A stretch of DNA of 64,000 bases. Source: Nothopassalora personata. Its lineage: Eukaryota > Ascomycota > Dothideomycetes > Mycosphaerellales > Mycosphaerellaceae. The notes under the pieces are model-generated. The model was not told where the DNA came from. It saw nothing but the letters and a program-made list of their open reading frames with translations, and did not search any database. The stretch lies in assembly GCA_033816765.1 (NCBI GenBank), contig CM066291.1, positions 1,984,001-2,048,000 of the forward strand, read 5' to 3'. Positions 16,956-29,000 of the stretch are shown one piece after another. Positions within the stretch are counted from its first letter, which is position 1, and each line of letters begins with the position of its first letter. The translations under genes were made by a program, and so were the position numbers.

Positions 16956-19900
16956 AGAGACGTACTAACCAACTCTACTAGATAGATTGGGTGAATATGA
17001 ATTCGAGCTATGCGCTGTGCATTATCTTTAATAATTCCTATACTCGAGCTTATGAAAAACCTTGTCAACCTAACAGGCTCCTAGCTTGGATCATTAATAT
17101 CACAACACAAACAACGCCGAACTTGTGTCTCGTAGGAGCCTTGCCGTGGTGAAAGGAATCGCGCAGCAGCGGATTGCGGAACCACCATCCAACGTGGGGT
17201 CTTGAGTTACATGTTGTAGCTCCGAGGTGGAGGAAGCTTGCGTTATCGGAAATCTCTAGCCGTAGTGATTGATCTGCTTCTACTTCGCCCTACGCGTAAC
17301 ATTCTCGGCTTCGAAATATCTCTCTTCAGCTATCTCAACCACTCTATAATTCCTAGTCTTTAGAAGGCATGGAGGATATTGAACCAAGCTACGATGATTC
17401 CGTGCTAGAAAAAAAAGTTGGAGTGAAGGTGAATCTTTCATGACAACCGCAGACGCTGTGCAAGCTAAGAATGCAATAGACCGGCAAAGACGTTATCTTG
17501 CATGCGACACTCGAAGTCAAAGATTTCATGACATTGGAAGAGTCGGTTGTCGCAATTCTGGTGGACACAAAAAACAACCCAGGGCTTATTTTTGTCGATG
17601 GCAAACCATCGATTCCGACCGGACCGGACAAGATCGGAACAAAACTTCTTATACTCGATCCAGGACAGCATTGCGATGTCCTTGGATGTCCGCGTATCCG
17701 ATGTTTCGTAGCAGCAGAAACTGCTACGTAGTCCGCTAAAGCTGTGTTGAAATTCGCCTGTTATGGAAGAGGCACCGTGTTCTCTGACGTTTTCGCGAAA
17801 CCGTGTTCGCTCAAAGCAGGTTATGGAACAAGTTCTACGGGATGTGCAGGAGCTGGGCAATCCACTGAATGAGATGGTACTCGAAACGCAAAACTGCAGA
17901 GACCACAAAGAGATTTTCATTGACAGTAGGAGTTTGCAACCTCAAGGTCTTCTCCGGCTACCTAACATCACGCCACCATCGAGCGACTCCAAAGTCGAGC
18001 TAGTGCAAGAGCATGGCCCGCATTTCGTATGTGCTTGAAAGACTTATCGATATCGCCACGGAACATGTTCCTCGACATTGTGCGAAGCCTATCATGACTT
18101 CGCATCCCTCAATCCAGCGATGCCACGCGATCACGTGCTTCGGCCGATCGTCGTTGCGGAATTCCGTAAAGTCGAGGCTGTTCACCTTGAAAAGTCGAAT
18201 GTTGTTCTAGCTGTGAGCATTAGTGGGCGCGCCGCATGAAATAGTGTGCTTATCTGCAGGCCCCGATCGTGACACCTTGCTCTAGGGCTCCTGGATGAAC
18301 ACTCCTTACGATTCCTTAGGCCACTTTCAAGTCGGTACGGTCGAAAGAAGTCCAGACTTAGACATCTATTAGCGCGACACCTTCGAGGTCAAATAGTATT
18401 GTCTTCCGGTAAACCTCCATAGTTGGGGGACGTGTATACGTCGTAGTAGGACGATGTATCGCTCAATGCGTGAAAGCAGGGATCACGCTAGTAGAAGACA
18501 AGTCGCGCCGATCATTCCGAGCCGGGTTCGTGATGATGAGAGAAGACGTTGCAGATTGTAGATGCGGTTCTCTAATATACCTGCCGTATGCAGGCACAGG
18601 ACCAGTGGCTAAGAGGCGGCAAGTGTACGTACGGAGTCCGAGCAGACGACATATGGAGTCCGTTGCAGATATTCCGCAAAGGCTCTAGCCGGAAACTGGA
18701 GAAGACTACCAAACTTGTGATTCTTTCACAACGAATGACTCGGCCTGCGTTCGTTGCAGACAAGTGGTTCTCCGGCGGCCGACTATCGCGTACTCTACGG
18801 ACAATTTGGCACCGATCTTACACTTGAATGCTACAGTCGTAATCTTATCCTAACGCAGTAGGACAAGGAAATCCGGTTTGCCTAGATCTGAGAGCTATGT
18901 GAGCGCATTATCATTCTTGGCACGATAGTACAGTCCCAATGCTCTCATCGGCTGGAGCCTTTCGACATCTTGGATTAGCTGCACCGACCTAAGAGGAAAT
19001 GGGGGTGCCTAAGCATTCAAGCCTAAGGTCAAAGCTTGGGCTTATCTAGGCAGTAAGGCTAAAATAACACCATCTTGGGTATATAAATTAGCACTACATC
19101 GTTCTCAATCGGGTTAGGCAAAATGAGGTGTCAATTTCCTCCTCGATCCCTAACGGAGTGGGATGCTGTTCTTAGTATGAGTTGTTTGGTGGTGGATTTC
19201 AGTGCTCTTATCCTTTCTATTCGGTCCTCATGATGATAATCTCCTTCCATCCAGGCTGAGAGGATATGAAGCATGACTCTCTATCGCCGTAGGGACAGAG
19301 GCTAGAGCCGAGAGAAGTGGCAATAGTGGCCGTCGTCATCGGATACGGTCGCTGTGGCGTATGGATTCTCGGAAGATTGTGCTCTATAGACGTGCCTCTG
19401 GAAGGAAATGGCGTTCCAGAGCGCTCAGGCACCGATGCATGTGTGTAGCAAGAGGGACTGTCAAGAGGGTTAGTGGGAAGCTCTATTCTCATGCAAGTCA
19501 GGCATTCCGTGCTATGCTTGATGCGGTCTGGGTCAGAAATGCTCAGAGAAAGACGACATGTGAGAGGTGGACTTGCATCCTTCTTGATTGAAGCGACCCT
19601 TGGACCTCCATACACTACACTCAACAGGAGCACAGTTCGGTATATGGGAATAATTTGTAGGACGGGAGAGCCCTAATGCTATCAATTGGCCACGTCGAAC
19701 TCATGGCTTTTCTGGGTGACGAATGTTGGTAGACGTCCTCCAAGGAAGCAAGACTCCCACGGCAGGAGGAGCATGTGTCGTGGATGAACAACGAGTGTTC
19801 GGCAAAGCATGTGATAGTGTATGGTAGGGCACAGCCATCGTGGTACCTAAGCTGCCAGTAGCTGCGCAGCTTTCACATGCAAGGGCTTTGAAAACAGCCA

Positions 19901-20051
19901 CGTCACGATGATGAACATCGGTCTCATAGCCGGCGTGCAACACGAGAGCGCACATCTCTCCAAAACGCATTCCTCCCAACGCAACTAATCTCCATACCCA
20001 ACGTCCCTCTCCCAAACCAGACGCACCAGCACCACTCCCAAACCCACGACC
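16956..20051. other. Gene-poor stretch with possible gene remnants
   Basis: Between 17369 and about 18240 short plus-strand frames look protein-like (for example 17498-17731, VKDFMTLEESVVAILVDTKNNPG, and a segment near 18080 reading CEAYHDFASLNPAMPRDHVLRPIVV) but are split by stops and frame changes, suggesting an old dead gene that I cannot name. From about 18300 to 20000 I see no coding sequence I would support. Confidence 0.35.
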
Positions 20052-20603
20052 ATGGCATCGTCCAGCATCAACTACCCGCTCCTCTCGATCCCAGCGTACT
20101 ACGTCTTCTCCCTCATTCCTCATCTGTACGCCGGCGCCATCCTTTCATCGAACGGCTACAAAGTCAACAACGCAAACCCCAAAGCATCGATCTCGCCCGA
20201 CAACGTCAAGGGCAAGGTTCCAGACGCCGTCTTTCAGAAATACCAAAGAGCCGATAACGCACAGAGCAACAGCTTGGAGCAGCTTCCACTGTATGCCGTG
20301 GCAGTGCTGGCTAGCATTATTGCGGAGAGGAGCACAGCCAAGGGACTGGGCAGTGTTGTTGCCGCACAAGATGTGACGGGTTTGACGGGATTTGTCGGGG
20401 CGTTTATGGCTGTGAGGTGAGTTGACTGCTGCTAGCAGGATGTATGAGGGATACATGACTGACAAAAGGGCAGGGCGGCATACGTTGTTTCGTACGTTCA
20501 GATCGCGGACCACAATAAGAGCTTCGTTAGGAGTATTTTCTGGGCTGTCGGGGCTGGACTTTCGACGTACCAGATTTACAAGGCGGCGGCGATTCTGGGT
20601 TAG
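20052..20603 (+). CDS. MAPEG-family membrane protein
   Basis: Two exons, 20052-20416 and 20474-20603, joined by a 57-nt intron (GTGAGT..CTGAC..GGGCAG), give 164 residues. The sequence shows the family layout: an N-terminal hydrophobic helix (YPLLSIPAYYVFSLIPHLYAGAIL), a polar loop with an N-S-LEQLPLYAVAVLA core, and two further helices ending in AVGAGLSTYQIYKAAAIL. MAPEG proteins are small four-helix membrane enzymes of the ER that often act with glutathione on lipophilic substrates; many fungal members are uncharacterised. Its 3' end faces the Clr2-like gene about 280 bp away. Confidence 0.85.
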
Positions 20604-20887
20604 ACGAAAGCCATGCTCGGCGGCTTTGCGTTGATATAGTAACTAGGAAACCAGTGCAGCTCGAGGGTGGTCCAAAAAATGTATCAGTCTATGCCAGATG
20701 TGCATCTTGACTTTGAAAGTCCGCGAAGATGAGGCTTCAATGAATATAGCCGAAGGTGGTTCACGAGTACACTCTGAGAGCCATGCATGATCCAATCCTG
20801 CGCACCAGTGTGCCCTTTGCTTTGCACCAGTCTCGGAGCGGTGTCGAATGCGAATGTCCTAGCCAAGTCACGTAGAGATCCGCGCCA

Positions 20888-22312
20888 TCACCACCTGGAA
20901 CTGCCCCATTTATTCGTCGTTCCTGAATCGGTTGCGACAGGGAACCATTCGAAGCCCTCAATGTACGCTGGCAAAGACTTGAGCTGCTTTGTGTCCCTGG
21001 AGACGTCCTCGAGCCGCCACTCTTCCTCGCCTATTCCCAGAAGCTGGGAGTATGTCGACTGCGCACCCACAGATGCTGGAGCATCTTGGAAACTTGGCTC
21101 CGGCTCCCATCTCTTTCTTGCTTCGATTTGTTCGCTCTCGGCATCAAGATGCTCGTCAAGAGCACGCTTCTTGCCCTTCGAACGATTGATCCGCCGAGAG
21201 GGCGATAATGCTTCTTCTGGAATTTCTGACTCCTGCCGCTTGATGACTTGATCCTCTCGCAATCGTGAAGAACCAGGTACAACGTTCCGGGGTACTGGCG
21301 ATTTCATGATTCCAGGGGACATCTCTTGGCGTCCACGGCCAGGAGTTTCTGATGTGGGTGAGGCGGTAAGTTGAGGATCTATCGCTGTCTGACCCCATAC
21401 TGCGGATTGTTGTTGCACCAGCTGCGTATGCGTGGACATCGTCTGGCGGTAGAACGCTTGTGGATGTGTGGACACAGCTTGGAAGCGTGTCTGACGATGA
21501 GCTTGTTGAAGCTGATGAAAGTGCTGTGTTTGCTGGATCTGACGGAGTTGTTGAGCCTGTTGGAGGTGTCTAGCCTGGAGGAGCGGGCTCTGTGGCACTT
21601 GCAGTAACTGACCGGATTGCTGGAGGTGCTGCGAGATGGACTGATGGTGGTGCACGTGCTGAGCTGGCTGCACAGACTGAGGCTGCTGCATGTGCTGCGC
21701 CTGTTGCACGTGCTGAGAGTTCTGAACATGCTGAAGTGACTGACCTTTCTGATTCTGCTGATCCCCCGTACTGAGAGCGTTGACGAGCTCCGCAAGCTTA
21801 AGTCTCCGCAAATCATCTGGGATCGCTCTCACGGACGTGACCTGCGCCTGTGGGCATGGCACTGGAGTACGCGTTCTCACAACCCCAGTCTCCGCCTTCG
21901 TCCTCTTCTTCGTACATCTATGACAAGGACAAGCGTTGGCTCGACTCGGCGTTCCATAGTAGTACAGGAACTTGATGTGGTCATAGGCGCGATCAAGGGT
22001 CTCGAAGGGACCGTTGGGATGACCATAGATGAAGCGGTCTATCGTACCACTGTTTCGACTGCCTTCTGCCACTGGACGCTGATTCTCCCAGCCCACGAGA
22101 CCTGATGGAAGTTCATCGAAGAAGTACATTGTGTTCGCTTGCGCTTGGCCAATTTCTTCCATGAGCTTCTGGGCAAGGGCATGGCGGAGGTAGTTGTCGC
22201 TTTGGTAGTAGTAGTCTTTCGAGGGCCTTCTGGCAGGGTTGCCGTTTGCTGGGCCGGTGTAGGCAATTACCGCCACGCGGGCATAGCCTGCTTGTATACT
22301 TTTGGGCACCAT
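20888..22312 (-). CDS. Cryptic loci regulator 2 (Clr2) N-terminal domain-like protein
   Basis: An intron-less 474-residue ORF. Residues about 60-135 resemble the Clr2 transcription-silencing N-terminal domain: FFDELPSGLVGW, then RFIYGHPNG, a helical HIKFLYYYG segment and a closing CPCHRC cysteine cluster. Residues about 190-315 are a Q/H-rich low-complexity tract, and near 375-400 a basic segment (RRINRSKGKKR) could be a nuclear localisation signal. In fission yeast Clr2 is part of the SHREC complex that keeps heterochromatin silent; that this protein has such a role is an inference from the domain alone. The C-terminal BAH-like half of true Clr2 is not evident, so it may be a fungal paralogue. 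Confidence 0.6.
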   Translation of the reverse strand: MVPKSIQAGYARVAVIAYTGPANGNPARRPSKDYYYQSDNYLRHALAQKLMEEIGQAQANTMYFFDELPSGLVGWENQRPVAEGSRNSGTIDRFIYGHPNGPFETLDRAYDHIKFLYYYGTPSRANACPCHRCTKKRTKAETGVVRTRTPVPCPQAQVTSVRAIPDDLRRLKLAELVNALSTGDQQNQKGQSLQHVQNSQHVQQAQHMQQPQSVQPAQHVHHHQSISQHLQQSGQLLQVPQSPLLQARHLQQAQQLRQIQQTQHFHQLQQAHRQTRFQAVSTHPQAFYRQTMSTHTQLVQQQSAVWGQTAIDPQLTASPTSETPGRGRQEMSPGIMKSPVPRNVVPGSSRLREDQVIKRQESEIPEEALSPSRRINRSKGKKRALDEHLDAESEQIEARKRWEPEPSFQDAPASVGAQSTYSQLLGIGEEEWRLEDVSRDTKQLKSLPAYIEGFEWFPVATDSGTTNKWGSSRW

Positions 22313-22698
22313 GTTGGTGATGGTCGCTTATCCTTTGTGGCTTGATGAGTGGTGGAGAGTGAGGCAACAGGTGGGTCGGTCAGCGTGTGCTAGGTCAAGA
22401 AAGTTTTTCACGAGAAGAAGAGCTATAAGAGACTGCTTTGACTCACATGACTACTTGAAGTGAGTGAGAACGGGTGGGTGCATTGGTGCCTTCACTGCCA
22501 TTGAGCCGGCCCAAGCATGATTGGAAAGATATGTACCAGTGTAATGCTCCAGCCGAGCTGTCCTACTTTTGGATGCCTCAACGACAGTTGCCCGTCACTC
22601 ATGACATGTAATGTCAACACCTGACGCCAGGCCCATATTCCATCGCTATCATCCAAATCAGTAAACCCACGTCCCGTAAAACCGTTCGTCTGCTCTTC
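22313..22698. other. Intergenic, no feature seen
   Basis: Promoter side of the Clr2-like gene and 3' side of the C2H2 gene; nothing further is recognisable. Confidence 0.5.
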
Positions 22699-23600
22699 TC
22701 ATCGTCTCTGTCGCTTCGCAAGGGGTGACACATCGTCGACTGCATGCTCCTTGGCTTTGACAGTGGCAAAGGTCTCGATACCTTTCTCATGTTTGTGCAT
22801 CTTTCGACAATGCTCCTTCATCTTGTCTTTCCTTCTCGTGTTGTATGCGCATGGACGTTCTTCGCACTGGTAGTATCTGTAAACAGCGGAGTCAGCAACG
22901 GCTTGCCTAAGGTCTATGAGATGAGCAAAGTCGGAAGTTTGAGGCTGGTCTCGGAGGAACTCGTAGTCCTGAGTAACCTGCGCCGCGAAACAGTCGTTTA
23001 GACCAGGGTGATATGATCAGAGGCCAACGACGCCCATACACCTGGTGGTCGACTCAGCCACAACGACTACCTGCTTGAGAAGCCTAGTAGAGGAGCTGGC
23101 GATGATGTCGTTCTCTGCTGCTTCATTCATACACGGGGAACTCACTGCTCAGCAAGAGCGTGTACATCTTGCTTGTGGCGCAATAAGTCCGATGGACGGC
23201 CGCAGACTTTGCCACAGTCTGTGCATTCATGCCCTTTCTTCTCTTTTCGGTTGATCTTAGTGCAACTAATGCTGACTTTTTTGGTCGATGCCGGTTTGAT
23301 GTTCGAAGAAGCTACGACATTGTCTACTTGAAGTAGATCTGCGGCAAGTTGTGCAGTCTGAATGGTTGGTGACAAGGCTCGAGCATCGTATGTTGACAGA
23401 GACTGGTCAACAGTTGAGGCTGAGAGATCATAGGACGAAGTGAAGGATTCGTTTGCTATGTGTGTTCAGTCAAACCACTATCATGTGTATACGAAAGGGT
23501 GACATACTGTCAGAGAATAGAGAGTAACCTTCTTCGGTGGGAATGAGGTCCGGCCACCAGCTGAAGTCATGGTCGGTGTGAGTTGTTAGGTCATCGTGAG
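22699..23600 (-). CDS. C2H2 zinc finger protein (N-terminus uncertain)
   Basis: At least three exons on the minus strand. Exon 23146-23455 ends with a classical finger, ECTDCGKVCGRPSDLLRHKQDVH (CX2CX12HX4H). A later exon 22699-22876 supplies a second finger, YQCEERPCAYNTRRKDKMKEHCRKMHKH (CX4CX12HX4H), and a short basic tail ending in TGA. The intron between them is unusually long (about 270 nt) and may hide another small exon. An upstream exon of about 23508-23590 (FSWWPDLIPTEEGYSLFSD) joins in frame through GTATGT..CATAG, but I could not fix the start codon. The two-finger layout is typical of fungal nuclear regulators; no target can be inferred. Confidence 0.65.
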
Positions 23601-26026
23601 CCCTGTCGTACGAGCGACATCAGTACTAGGCTTTCAGAGATCGTGCGAGCAGAGGGATTTTGTCAAAGCCAGACTGCTATCAGGTGGAGAATTGTGGCCA
23701 TGCGTCCACGTTCCGAACACACACTTGCCATGTGATCAAGTGGCACTGCGAGTGTTGTCACTGGTGATCTGGCCACTTACCACGAGAAGTCAGCGAGGCC
23801 AGGCTCGGTCAGCCAGGCGCCACTGGAGTTTGGAGAGCTGAAGTCGGTGCCAAGCGACGATGTCTCCCGAGACAAGGTGGGCAGACTGCTAGATTCACTT
23901 GATCACATTACTTCTTGGTCATTATGAATCACCGCTTAGACGTACCCAGAGTTGACGGGACTACTGCCGCCGGCAGGGCTCCAGGTCACCGAGTCTAGCT
24001 GACTCGTGCTTGAAGTTCCCCTGAAAGACATTCTGTTCCTGGCGAATAGATAAAGGTAATGCTGGAGAGAAACGACTGGATACGATTCACGCAAGGCGGC
24101 AGTTCGTGGACGAAAGAGACAAGAAGACGGTCACTATCCTCAAGTTTTGTTCCAGGCAGAAGAGGTACGCCCTCTGCGACGTCCGTCATCTTCGTCCCAG
24201 CACGTGATAGAGGCCTCAGTAGTAATGTGCAAAGACGACAGCACTTGGCGTAAGGCAACCTGTTGGAAGTACCATCAAGTAGCCAATGGTTGGCCATGAA
24301 GACCTCGACCGGTGTGTAGTGGGCTGTAACCTGAGGCCGCCTATAGCTGCGGCCAATCATTGTAGGTGCGGACAGTCCATGGCGGCAATGTGTACGGCCG
24401 CCCTCTCATTGGTGAGAGGCCGCTGACAAGGTATACGTAAGCAAATGCCGTGGCTGTGTTGAACAGCGCAGCAACACTGCCTCAGTATACCATGCTCAGC
24501 CGTGAAAGCTCAGCCCGAGAGGCACAGCCATGGATGATGCCTCAACGCCTGACCATCACGTGTGTGTACGGTCATGTGGTCATGAGGTGTTGGGGGTCGA
24601 GTTGAGATCGATGTTGATGGGTGTTAGGTGAGAGTCGTCCTTGATTCGGGGGCCAATTGGTGTTGGTAGATGTCCTGGTCACATGTTGCTCGGCTCGACA
24701 ATGCTCAAATGCGAAGATGTGCTGCCATGGCATACTTCGAAGAGAGGAAACAAGAGAAGAAGATGTGCATACCATCAGGTCGAGCCCAAATGAAGGGCAC
24801 CGAACAGATCATATATCTCTTGCGGCTGATGGATGTTCAGACAGAGGACTTCAGCCCCATGAGAGGAAGATGTGCGAGGCCGCCAGCTCTTGTATGAGTG
24901 TGCGGCTCGGCGACACGGCCGGGGGCCAAATTTGTTGCCATCACCACGCGCTCGGTAGCCAGGATGGCGCAGATCACACAGAGGGCGTCCTCAGATTGTT
25001 GGTGTTCTTCCCGGAGACTGGCTGGCACAAGGCCTCAGGTACACCCTAGTTGCGGCGTCATGATCCTTCCGCGGATCCTCTGGTGGATCAGGCCTCCAGC
25101 TTCACCGGTGTGGTGTGCTTCGATTGGCTGTGGTCAATAGTTGGTGCATGATGTAGACGAAGAGAATGCAGGCGCAGCAGAGTCGAAGGATTCGCTCTAT
25201 CGTAGTGCTGAGCACGAGCCACAAAGCTAGCCTTATATGGCATAGACTCCTTTCACGGCTGTTGCATCTCGCTGCCTTGCGCATCAACGCAATTGAGCTG
25301 CATCGCTCCGACAGGTCGCCCTTTGTTCCAAAGCTGCCACCATGACTGCCCTCGCCGCTATGTGGTACCACATACCCGTATACCCGAAAGACTTTGGCTA
25401 TCACTGAATCCGTGAGCAACCGCGAATGATTGGCATCGGCACACCGCCCTCTGCGGTACCTGAATCCTTTCAGCGGATTGGTCGTCCTGAAACCAGTGGC
25501 CACAGGTTCTCCGAGTACTGCTTCAAGAAGACCGCTTGATGACTGTTCCACAACGTCCTCACGTCGCGGTCAGTCTGACATGCAGCATACCTGCCTTGGC
25601 AATACTGCCCCCGGCATTTCGTCCAGCTGGCAAAGTGTGCTGTGGACTTCAATGTCAAACATGTTACGCTGCCCCAACACGAACGAACTCCGAAAGAGTG
25701 AACAAGTAGCTCAGAGGCTGTCGACCTGCTATGCCTCAGGTATTGAGCAGACTATGACGAACATTGTGTCCAAGGATCTTGCGGGTACACAACGAGTCGG
25801 AGCGGCCTGCAAAATATTCCCAAAGTAGAGATATCAGTCTCGATCCCATGTACATCCTCTAGAAATGCATCTATATCATACCTCGCCATGCACATAACAA
25901 AGAGAAGAATCGTGTGTACGTGCACATGCCATGCCGTATGTACTGCAATTTCGATCAAAACTTGCGCCGAACTCCAAGCAATGCCAAACGCCGAATCGTG
26001 TTTCGACAGCCTGTCTCTGATATGAG
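23601..26026. other. Long intergenic region, no supported gene
   Basis: Several ORFs of 60-150 codons occur on both strands but have odd composition, no intron logic and no recognisable motif. It probably holds the 5' part of the C2H2 gene and non-coding DNA. Confidence 0.45.
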
Positions 26027-29000
26027 TTACCTTCTAGGCGACTGTTGCTGCCACTGTTGTTGCACTTGGCCGCCCTGGGGCCCATAATAGCTCCCACGGT
26101 GGCCCTGCTGCTGCGGCATCGTCATGCCTGGTTGTTGCTGACCATACTGATGCCCGTATTGCTGCGCCTGCGGCGCCATGTTGTACCCCTGATGCATGCC
26201 CAAGGCTGACGATGACCGGGCGTACATCGAATTGCGATTTTGCTGAGCGGCCATGTTCCTCTGAAAAGCCATCTGCTGATACTGGAAATTCTGCTGATCT
26301 TGCAAATATCGTTGCTGTGCTTCGTACTCTGCTTGCTGGCGAGCGATCGCGTCTCTGTTATACTCCTGCTCGTACCGAACTTGAATGGCCTGTTCCACTG
26401 CAGCACCTCGTATGCCTCTATGCATGTTGCTTTTCTCTTGCTCACGAGCAGCGACAGCAGCGATGAGCCCAAGCTCTTGCCCACCTTGATTTTTCGAGTT
26501 GGCTGCCAGGTCAATGAGCTTTGTGCCCGTTGCGCGTGCAACGTGCATCTGCTCCTTGGCTGACAGCGTAGGGCCCTGGTTGCCTTGAATAAGACCGGGG
26601 TTGTTCAAGTAGACGCTGGCTGGACGAGAATGTGGTCGACTCGGGGGGGTGCGGTTCACAGCCATCTGGAGAAGCTCTGTCGACTTTGGCCGTTGTATGA
26701 AAGGCGGAGGAGTCCTGCTCGACAGCCTTTGTGGCACAGCACTAGTGGAGACATGCCGCTGGTGTGCGATAGGTGGTATCCATGTTCTCCTGTTCGGCGC
26801 TTGCGGCAGGGCGGCAAGGGCAGCACGATGTTGTACCCAGTCCTCAGCTGATAGTGTCTGTCTTTTTTGCATATGTATTGGTCTTTCTGGCGAGACTGAA
26901 CCGGACGCTTCCGCAGCCGTCCATGCCACGCTGTTCTGGTCACCAGGCTGATCAAGCCCATCACACGCATTGGGCTTCGTTGTACCCTTGAAGTATGAGG
27001 CACGATTGTTCTCACCGGGGCTTGGTGTTGCAAAGTAACCACTAAGCCTCGAACCTGAACTCTGTCGTAACCGATCGATGGATCTCGACCGCGATCGTCG
27101 TCGGTCAAAGTCACCTGGTGTGATAGTAGCGCTAGTGGCAGGACGACTATTCGGCTTGTACAACAAAGTCGGACCAAAATCTACTATGGGTACCTCTGCG
27201 GACTGCTGGACAAGATCTTTGTGCCATGTATCAAGGCGTCCAGCACCCCCGGACTGTGTATTCATGGCGGGCATGTTGACATTGCCCACAGTCTTCAGCC
27301 GTCCTGGTCGTACCCACTCCTTCTTCTTTTTCGTTTCATGATCGGAGACGCTTCGTTCGCTTTCGTAGTCGGGCGTCGAATCGGAGGCAAGGGTGCTCGC
27401 ACGGCCGCCATACTTATTGACGGTCGTTTCTTGCTCGTTGAGGATGCGTTCTAGGGCGTCTTGGTGTATGACTGCATCGAGCAAGAAGTCGTCCGTCGAG
27501 ACGGGAGAGTCTGGCGGGGTAGCAGGGGATTCCATGGCATGCCTGTTAGTGACGAGAAGCAGTCTGCTCTGCTGCTTCTGTCGAAGTCTGCTTAGGTAAC
27601 GCCTTCCGCGTAATGCTGATTTGGGATGCGGGTTCGGGCCGTTTCGCCGCCTCCTGTTTCGGGTTTTCCTGCATCACGCCGTCCATTTGCGGCATATGCT
27701 CCTGCTCCGGACTTCGGAAATATTCGCCGTCGGGGCCGGCATACGGCGTGCCGGGAATCGTGCTCAATCGTGGTCTCGACTCCTGCTGTCTGCCATAGTC
27801 ACCCTCGGTATAATCACCCATGTATCCGTGAGCTTGATCGGTTGGAGTGACCCCAGCCTGGTTACGGTATGGCAGAGACATCCCGTTGATCCCGCCATTC
27901 CTCATCGGCTCTTGTGGGTACAGATCTGGCTCCGGTTGTGGTGGACGCAAGGCACTTTGCATTTCTTGAAGCGTTGCTGCATCTACGTCAGAGTGCGCGC
28001 GTCGAAGCTCAGGTGGTGCTTGCAATGGACCAGCGGGGCGATCACGTGGATTGTGCTGAAGTGTTGGGGGTGAGACGACCGGAGCCGGTGGTGGCAAGTA
28101 TGGTGAGGCAGCGCCTTGAGCGGCGACTTGCTCGTAGGGCGACCCTGCCGCGGCACGGTCGCTGGAGTTGATGCGCTGTAGAGCGACTCCCAGCGCACCG
28201 CCGTGCCTTGGCGGAGGCGGAGCCTCGTCTTCATCGTATCTGCTTTGCTCGTGCGACAATCGCGATGGAGTCTCTGTCATGTGCCTGCGGTAGCCAGCAG
28301 CGTCAGACGCTGAGCGCTTGTGTGCATTGGAAAATGCTGAGGATGGAGCTGAGTCTGTTCGCTTGGGCATCGATATGCCCGCCAGGCCATTGCGGGCTGG
28401 TGCTGGAGACTGGGTCCTCGAACCAGGGGTAGAGTGAACCACAGCCTCGCCGAACTGGACTCCGGTACGGTTTCCTGATGGCAGAGACTGTCGGTTGGTC
28501 GTGTTGCGACGTTGTATGCGCGGCGAATTCTCTACTGTGTTCATCATGCGAGTCGACGTCAGCTTCTTCATCTCCTTGCGCCATTGTCGCTCGCTCCAGT
28601 TCTGACTGCCGTCTGTGTGAATCAAGCCGGAAACGTCCAAGATGTCAAGGTATCCATATCGCCTATCTCTCGGCATTGCAAACATGAGACCTCGCTGGTC
28701 GAGCGTATCTGCGATGAGCCTGGTAGGTCTTCCATACAACGCAAAAGTGTCGTACACAGGAAACAGCCACCGCAGCAGCATCTCGAAGCCGCTCACTGCG
28801 GCGTGCACCTCAGGCATGACGAACACAAAGCCTTCAGTGGTGGTCTCCTGTCCCGAGTGGATTGTCACCAGGCCCTCCAGCTTCACCAAAGTGGACTGGT
28901 CGATCAGCGGTTTCGACTGTGGGTAGATGGCGTATGCAGCGTACGCATCCGTGATTGTGGCAATCGGTCGCGTTTTCTTTGTAATTCTCCTTGTGTCGTA

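Noticed and set aside
23995..24360. 121-codon minus-strand ORF
   Set aside because: No recognisable domain and no supporting context.
24657..25828. Two plus-strand ORFs of about 130 codons
   Set aside because: No motif, no intron pattern, uneven composition; likely chance frames in intergenic DNA.
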